A DNA stretch of 64,000 nt from Verticiella alkaliphila (GTDB lineage: Bacteria; Pseudomonadota; Gammaproteobacteria; Burkholderiales; Burkholderiaceae_B), in assembly GCF_018904615.1 (NCBI RefSeq), contig NZ_JADCNH010000010.1, positions 55,351-119,350 on the forward strand, in the 5' to 3' direction. Within the stretch, counting starts at the first letter, position 1, and each line of letters begins with the position of its first letter. A program made the position numbers and the translations under genes. The notes under the pieces were generated by a model. It saw only the letters and a list, made by a program, of their open reading frames with translations, did not search any database and was not told the origin of the DNA. This document shows positions 58,695 through 64,000 of this stretch, piece by piece.

Positions 58695-60017
58695 TCAAAG
58701 CTCGCCGTACGAGTGCAGGCCCGAGAGGAACATGTTCACGCCCAGGAACGCGAAGCCGGTGATGAGCAGGCCCACCAGTGCCCAGTAGGCGGCGAAGGTG
58801 CCGCGCAGGCCCTTCATGAGGCGCATGTGCAGCCAGGCGGCGTAGTTGAGCCAGACGATGAGCGCCCAGGTTTCCTTCGGGTCCCATTGCCAGTACGCGC
58901 CCCAGGCCTCGGCGGCCCACAGGGCGCCCAGGATGGTGGCCACCGTGAAGAAGGCGAAGCCCACGGCGATCGCCTTGTACATGATGTCGTCCAGCACCTC
59001 GAGCGAGGGCAGGCGCTCGGCGAGCGGTCGCCGCGCGAGCAGAATGCCGCCCACTAGGATGGCCCCGACGCCGAAATACACCATCCAGTAGGCCGACAGA
59101 CCTTCCGTGCGGAACACCATGGGCTCGGCGGCGAGCAGCACGCCCAGCACAAAGAGCGGCACGAGCTTCTTCCACGAGCGCGTCTCGCCGTGCACCTTGA
59201 CCAGGTAGGCGAAGCCGACCATCGCCGCCAACGAGAAGGTGCCGTAGCCGATGAAGTTGGCCGGCACGTGCAGCTTCATCCACCAGCTCTTCAATGCCGG
59301 CACGAGCGGCAGGATCTGGTAGGCATCGCGGGCGAGCGTGTACCAGATCAGAAAGCCCACGGCCGCCGTCACGATCAGCATGACGAAGGCACCCAGGCTG
59401 CGCGTCTCGTAGCGTTCCTCGTAGTACAGGTGAAAGAGCGCCGTCACGATCGCAAAGAGGATGATGACTTCGTAGAGATTGCTGACCGGGATGTAGCCGA
59501 TGCCCGGGCCCAGCAGGTGGCTTTCGTACCAGCGCACCAGAAGGCCGGTACAGCCCGCGAAGACGGCGCCCCACGTGAGCGCCGTGCCCAGCCAGGCGGC
59601 CGTGGCGCTGCGGGCGATGAGCCCGATCCAGTAGCACACGGTGGCCAGGAGAAAGAGCGCCGACATCCACAGGATGGCCGACTGCGACGAGAACAGCATG
59701 CGCAGCAAGAAAGCTTCCTCGGCGCGAGCGAGATCGCCGCCATACAGCGAGATGGCGAGGCCCGCGCTCAGAGCCAGGGCCAGCATGAGGCGGCGTAGCG
59801 GACGCCACAGCCACCCCAGCCAGGCGAGCACGGGCACCGTGCCGATCAGGATCGCCCGGTCATAGCCGTCCATCACCCCCGCCGCGCGCTGGCCGGCGAA
59901 GTACGCGCCCACGGCCAGCAACAGCAGAAAGACCAGATCCGTCCAGTCCGGGCGCGCGCGCCCGAGGGTGCCACCTTCGTCCAGCCAGCGATCGTCGTCC
60001 AGGGATGCACGCGTCAT
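58695..60017 (-). CDS. ccsB: Cytochrome c biogenesis protein CcsB/ResC
   Basis: A 440-aa membrane protein of system II haem delivery with about ten to twelve helices. The WWD signature is WGAYWQWDPKETWALIVW. Its start overlaps the resB stop (TGATG). Together ResB and CcsB export haem and attach it to apocytochromes c, such as the cytochrome c4 encoded just upstream. Confidence 0.95.
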   Translation of the reverse strand: MTRASLDDDRWLDEGGTLGRARPDWTDLVFLLLLAVGAYFAGQRAAGVMDGYDRAILIGTVPVLAWLGWLWRPLRRLMLALALSAGLAISLYGGDLARAEEAFLLRMLFSSQSAILWMSALFLLATVCYWIGLIARSATAAWLGTALTWGAVFAGCTGLLVRWYESHLLGPGIGYIPVSNLYEVIILFAIVTALFHLYYEERYETRSLGAFVMLIVTAAVGFLIWYTLARDAYQILPLVPALKSWWMKLHVPANFIGYGTFSLAAMVGFAYLVKVHGETRSWKKLVPLFVLGVLLAAEPMVFRTEGLSAYWMVYFGVGAILVGGILLARRPLAERLPSLEVLDDIMYKAIAVGFAFFTVATILGALWAAEAWGAYWQWDPKETWALIVWLNYAAWLHMRLMKGLRGTFAAYWALVGLLITGFAFLGVNMFLSGLHSYGEL

Positions 60018-62121
60018 GAGTCGTCCTGCTTGCGGAACAGCCGGCCGAATTGGCCGCGAAGCTGCTCGAATTCACGTTGGAAATCCAGTGTACGCCGCTG
60101 CGAGGTCATCGCCATCAGCGCCCGGGCCCCGCCTGCCTCGGGGCGCAGCCATACCCACAGCCGCCGCTCGCGCACGTAGAACATGGCGAACACACCCAGG
60201 ATCAGCAGCAGGCAGCCGGTGTAGACCGCCACCTTGCCCGGCGAACGGTTCAGCTGGAACACACTCGCCTGCACGTGCTGGAAATCCGAGAGCAGGAAGG
60301 CCACGGGCGCCGGATAGAGCGACAAGTCCGACATGGCGGCCAGCGCCAGCCGCAGCCACTGGTCCTGCGCCCGGGCCTCTTCGTCGTTGGCCGGCGCGAG
60401 CGCGGCCAGACCGTTGGCCTCGCGGGCCACGGCGCGCAGTTCACCCATAGTGCCGCCCAGAAGGCGCACCACCACCTCGGCGGCGCGAGGCAGCTCTGCG
60501 GGCGGCACGTTGGCCTCCAGGAAGGCTGTCAACGCCTGCAGACCGCCTGCGGAGAACACGTCGAGCGCGCGGTTCGCGGAATCCTGCACGGCCTTGGCCG
60601 ATTCCTGGGCCGCGGGCGTCGGCGCCGCATCGCCCAGGTTGCGCACGGCAAAACGGCGCGCCGCCTCGGCGCGCATGGCCGGATCGGCCAATGCCGCACG
60701 CATCTGCAGGAATTCGCCCAGCGTGCGCGAATCGTCGGCCGGCACGCGCAGGTAGCGGAACGGGTCGTTCGGGCTCGCGCGCGTGCCCAGCAGGAAGACG
60801 GTGGCGCCCTCGAGCTCCACGGGCAGCATGTAGTTGTGGAACTGCGAGACCTGGCCCGCGCTGTCCACGAGCTCGTACTCGATGCTCGGGCCCACGTTCT
60901 GGAATCGCTTGCTCTGGTCGCGTGCGGCGCTGCCGGTGACGGCGGCCATGTGCTCGCCGAACGCCTTGGGCTCGGCCGCGCCGACCTCGGCGATGTTCTC
61001 GACGTTGATGGGCCGCAAGGCGGTGAGGCGCAAGGCGCCCGCGCCGGCCTGGCCGCCGCCCACGTCCTTGAGCGGCAGCGTGTCGCCCACGCTGCCCTTG
61101 ACTGCGAACGTCTCGCGGCTGGCACCGTCCAGGCCGTAGCCCGTCACCGTCACGCGGCTGCCGCCGTCGTCGAAACTCGACTGATAGACCGTGACGCCCT
61201 TGTAGCTGAGCGGCTCGTTCACGCGGATGACGTAGGGGAAGCTCTCGCCCGTCTCGGGATCGGTGATCGTGACGTCGCTGCGAAAGTCGCTCGGCATGCC
61301 CGTGGCGTAGTAATCCACCGTGAACTTGTCGAGCCGGATGGAGAATGGCAGAGGCTGCACCAACGCGCCATCACCCACCATCACCACCGAGTTGGCCGTG
61401 GTGACGCCCTCGGGGATCAGCGCGCTGGCGCGAAAGCCTGGGTTGTTCACGGACAGCCGCCCGAGCTCGGGACATCCGCGAGCCGCATGTTCTCGAAGAC
61501 CGGATCCTTGCCGCCGAACCAGATCTGGGCGCGGATCGGCAGCTCGCTGTCGAACAGGCCGCCCACGCAGATGATGACGATGGCCACGTGCGCGAAGATG
61601 TAGCCCAGCCGGTTGCCGGTGCCCGCCTTGGCCGCCACCAGGACCGAATCCCCATTCTGCCGGGTTCGCACGCGAAAGCCGCGGCGCGTGAGCCAGCGCG
61701 CGATGCGCTCGCCGGCAGCCACGGTGGACATGTCGGCCTGGGCTTCCGTGCGATGCGGGAAGGAGCGCCAGCTGCCCTCGCGCACGTGGTCCCGGAAGGA
61801 CATCGCGTCGCGCAGCATCGTCGGCGCGTTGCGCATCACGCACAAGCTCGTGGAGATGACCAGGAAGGCCATGATCACCAGGAACCACCAGGCGTTGTAG
61901 ACGTTGTAGAGCTGCAGCTGGTTGAACAGATCGGCCCAGAAGGGCCCGAACTGGTCGACGTAGTTGTTCAGCGGCTGGTTCTGCTGCAGCACCGTGCCCG
62001 CCACGCTCGCGAAGCAGATGATGGTGAGCAGGCTGACGGCGAAGCGCATCGAGCCGATGAGCTCGACGAAATCGCGCCAGCGGCTGGGGGATGTGCGGGA
62101 CGGGGAAACGGCTTGGCTCAT
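60014..62121 (-). pseudogene. resB: Cytochrome c biogenesis protein ResB, single-base frameshift
   Basis: System II haem-handling protein, partner of CcsB. The first frame (from ATG 62121) has WRDFVELIGSMRFAVSLLTI, three helices, and ends near 61470 after RLADVPSSG. The next frame continues RLSVNNPGFRASALIPEG to a stop at 60014. One extra G in tcgggcgg at about 61470 restores PSSGRLSVNNPGF and a 702-aa protein. The C terminus holds the large periplasmic domain and last helix. The break lies early in the periplasmic domain. An indel error is the likely cause. Confidence 0.9.
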
Positions 62122-62294
62122 GACATCCGCAGGGGCGGCGCATCGCGCGCACACCAGTGAAAGGGCTGCGCGGCGCCTGCTGGGCGGCGGCCGGCGAGAC
62201 CGGGCCGCGTAGACTCCCCCTGGGCGGCGCTCACGCCGCGAGACAAAAGCCAATCACCGCGCGTGGCCGTCCGACGATCGAACGGCCGGAAAGT

Positions 62295-62972
62295 TCAACG
62301 CAACCCGGCTGCGTAGTCCGACACGGCACGGATCTCGGCATCCGTCATGCGGATGGCGATGTCGTGCATGGGCTGGTTGTTCATGCGCTGGCCGGAGCGA
62401 AAACCCTCGAGCTGCGCCTGGATGTAGCTGCTGAACTGCCCGCGCAGATACGGGTACTGCGCATCCATGCCGTTGCCGTTGGCGCCGTGGCACGCAGCAC
62501 AGGCCGGCACGCCCTTGGCCGCGATGCCGCCGCGCCAGATCTCCTGGCCCTTCTCGACCAGATCCTCGTGACCGGCGGTGGCCGGCGTCTTCACCGTCTG
62601 CTGCGCGAGGTAGTAGGCCAGGTTGGCCACGTCCTGATCGTTCAGCGGTGCCGCCAGCGGGTTCATCACGACGCTTGTGCGCGCCGGTGCTGCCCCTTCG
62701 GGCCCGGGACGGAAGTCGTTCAGCTGGCGCCGCAGGTAGCCTTCGTGCTGCCCGGCCAGCTTGGGATTGGCCGCGATCGTGCTGTCGCCGGCCGCGCCGT
62801 GACAGCTCGCACAGGCGATGATCCCGCGCGACGCATCGCCCTGCTCGTACAGGTTCGCGCCGCGTGTGGCATCGGGCTTGGCCGGACCTTCGGCCGCAAG
62901 GGACGGCAACGTGACCGATGCACCCAGCATCAGACCGCCTGCCACAAGCATCCGGGACAGCACACGCTTCAT
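62295..62972 (-). CDS. Cytochrome c4 (dihaem)
   Basis: A 225-aa periplasmic protein. The signal peptide covers about 1-27 (ending SLAAEG). Two c-type haem sites are CASCHG near residue 54 and CAACHG near residue 160. Axial methionines probably lie in VVMNPLAAPL and RMNNQPMHDIA. It carries electrons to terminal oxidases. It sits directly upstream of resB and ccsB, its maturation genes. Confidence 0.94.
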   Translation of the reverse strand: MKRVLSRMLVAGGLMLGASVTLPSLAAEGPAKPDATRGANLYEQGDASRGIIACASCHGAAGDSTIAANPKLAGQHEGYLRRQLNDFRPGPEGAAPARTSVVMNPLAAPLNDQDVANLAYYLAQQTVKTPATAGHEDLVEKGQEIWRGGIAAKGVPACAACHGANGNGMDAQYPYLRGQFSSYIQAQLEGFRSGQRMNNQPMHDIAIRMTDAEIRAVSDYAAGLR

Positions 62973-63209
62973 GAAAACCTCGACAACCGACAACGAGTGG
63001 GATGATGCGCGCCGCCACCCGCACGGTGCACATCCGAGAGCCCGTCTGCCCGTGCTGTCTCCCGCACGATGCGACGGCATGAATTTGGTTCAAGGCGCTA
63101 CAAAGTTTGCGATTTTACTCGAAATCCTGCCGCGAACGCCCCAGGTGACCCTCTGGCAAACCCTGAGACGCGGCCGTGCAAGCCGCGCCACGCGGGCCTC
63201 GCGCCTGGC

Positions 63210-64000
63210 TCAGCAGGCCGCTGGCGTCAGCATCGGCAGCACGTGCCGGCCGGCGGCCATCCGCGCCAGGTGCAACCCGGCCTCCGGCAACAGATAGGCA
63301 AAAAAGTGCGCCGACGTGTCCAGCTTGGCTTGCAGAAACGGATCGTCCGGCTGCTGCCGTTGCCCTCGCGCCGCCGCCTGCTGCGCGCGCAGCCAGGCAT
63401 GGCCGAGCAGCAACGTGCCGGTGGCTCGCAGCAGATCATCCGCCACGCGCAGCGGATACTCCGCATCGTCTGCCGCCACGGCGAGCAGCGTCGCGACAGC
63501 CGCCCGCAGAGCGGCCACCTGATCGGCCAGCAGGTGGCTCTGCGGGCTGAGGTCGGCCGCACACAGCGCGTCGATCTCATCGAGCAGCCCCAACAGACGG
63601 GCCCCGCCATCGGGCAAGACTTTGCGCATGACGAAATCGATGGCCTGGATCTCGTTCGTGCCTTCGTAGATGAGGGGAATGCGCGCATCGCGCAGCGTCT
63701 GTTCGGCGCCGTACTCGTGCACATAGCCGTAGCCGCCCAACACCTGCAACGCGTCGCTCGCGACCCGCCAGCCGATCTCGGTGAGAAACGCCTTGAGGAC
63801 CGGCGTGAGCAGCGACACGCGCGCCTCGGATGCCTCCCGCACGTGGGCGTCTGGGTGCCGCTCGGCCTCGTCCAGGAGTTGTGCCGTCCAGTAGGCCAGC
63901 ACGCGCCCGCCCTCGACCAGCGCGCGCTGCGCCAGCAGCGTGCGACGCATGGCCGGGTGCGCCGCGATGGGATCGGCGGCGCCCGCACCGGGCGTGCGCT
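63210..64000 (-). CDS. Acyl-CoA dehydrogenase (partial; N terminus outside the window)
   Basis: The C-terminal part of an acyl-CoA dehydrogenase, open to the window edge. HPAMRRTLLAQRALVEGGRVLA and DALQVLGGYGYVHEYGAEQTLRDARI are the FAD-binding and catalytic-base regions, followed by IYEGTNEIQAIDFVMRKVL. The catalytic Glu is in YEGTNEIQ. A C-terminal extension of about 130 residues follows, as in the AcdA-type long-chain family. Lies upstream of cytochrome c4 on the same strand, without close coupling. Confidence 0.93.
   Translation of the reverse strand, partial: RTPGAGAADPIAAHPAMRRTLLAQRALVEGGRVLAYWTAQLLDEAERHPDAHVREASEARVSLLTPVLKAFLTEIGWRVASDALQVLGGYGYVHEYGAEQTLRDARIPLIYEGTNEIQAIDFVMRKVLPDGGARLLGLLDEIDALCAADLSPQSHLLADQVAALRAAVATLLAVAADDAEYPLRVADDLLRATGTLLLGHAWLRAQQAAARGQRQQPDDPFLQAKLDTSAHFFAYLLPEAGLHLARMAAGRHVLPMLTPAAC

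Overview
This is a gene-dense, high-GC chromosomal window from a betaproteobacterium of the Burkholderiales, most likely Alcaligenaceae (Bordetella/Achromobacter-like). The main reasons are the Bug-type extracytoplasmic binding proteins, the tctDE-tctBA cluster, the ispB|rplU-rpmA-obgE-proB block, the birA-coaX pair, the fmt-rsmB-DUF4390-ntrYX-trkAH run and the system II (ResB/CcsB) cytochrome c maturation genes. No phage, insertion sequence, CRISPR array or rRNA was seen. There is one tRNA, tRNA-Pro(CGG).

Layout. 1-4.0 kb: a Bug binding protein (5' end outside the window), a sulfatase, a frameshifted amino-acid permease and tRNA-Pro. 4.1-7.7 kb: a Nudix/winged-helix regulator, a STAS anti-anti-sigma-like protein, and divergently an NCS2-type permease with a degenerate RsbW-like tail followed by a canonical RsbW-like kinase. 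7.8-13.5 kb: a DMT exporter, ispB, and the rplU-rpmA-obgE-proB-GGCT run. 13.4-16.2 kb: a MocR regulator, a DUF2917-like protein and a SYLF lipoprotein. 16.4-23.2 kb: tctA, tctB, tctE, tctD and rppH on the minus strand, with proS diverging. 23.4-28.5 kb: DUF2306, LytS/LytTR two-component pair, a PH-like membrane protein, mvaB and broken dprA. 28.7-39.6 kb: def, fmt (broken), rsmB, DUF4390, ntrY-like, ntrX-like, trkA, trkH, ybdK. 39.7-44.7 kb: a glycine-zipper lipoprotein and an Mla/MCE lipid-transport operon ending in a VanZ-like gene. 44.8-50.5 kb: birA, coaX (broken), a SPOR-protein stub, rfaE2, holC, an acidic protein, an MFS exporter and its AraC neighbour. 50.5-57.6 kb: valS, an ABM-domain protein, infA, a membrane protein, ghrA and a Bug protein. 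57.6-64 kb: a broken dienoyl-CoA-reductase-like SDR, ccsB, resB (broken), cytochrome c4 and the C-terminal part of an acyl-CoA dehydrogenase.

Most of the window is ordinary housekeeping. The most unusual part is 5078-7719, where all the domains of a serine-kinase/STAS partner switch sit around, and partly inside, a membrane permease. A second point matters for any reader: six genes (APC permease, dprA, fmt, coaX, SDR, resB) are broken by single-base frameshifts. Several fall in short G/C runs and several of the genes are conserved housekeeping genes. This looks more like indel errors in the assembly than true gene decay.
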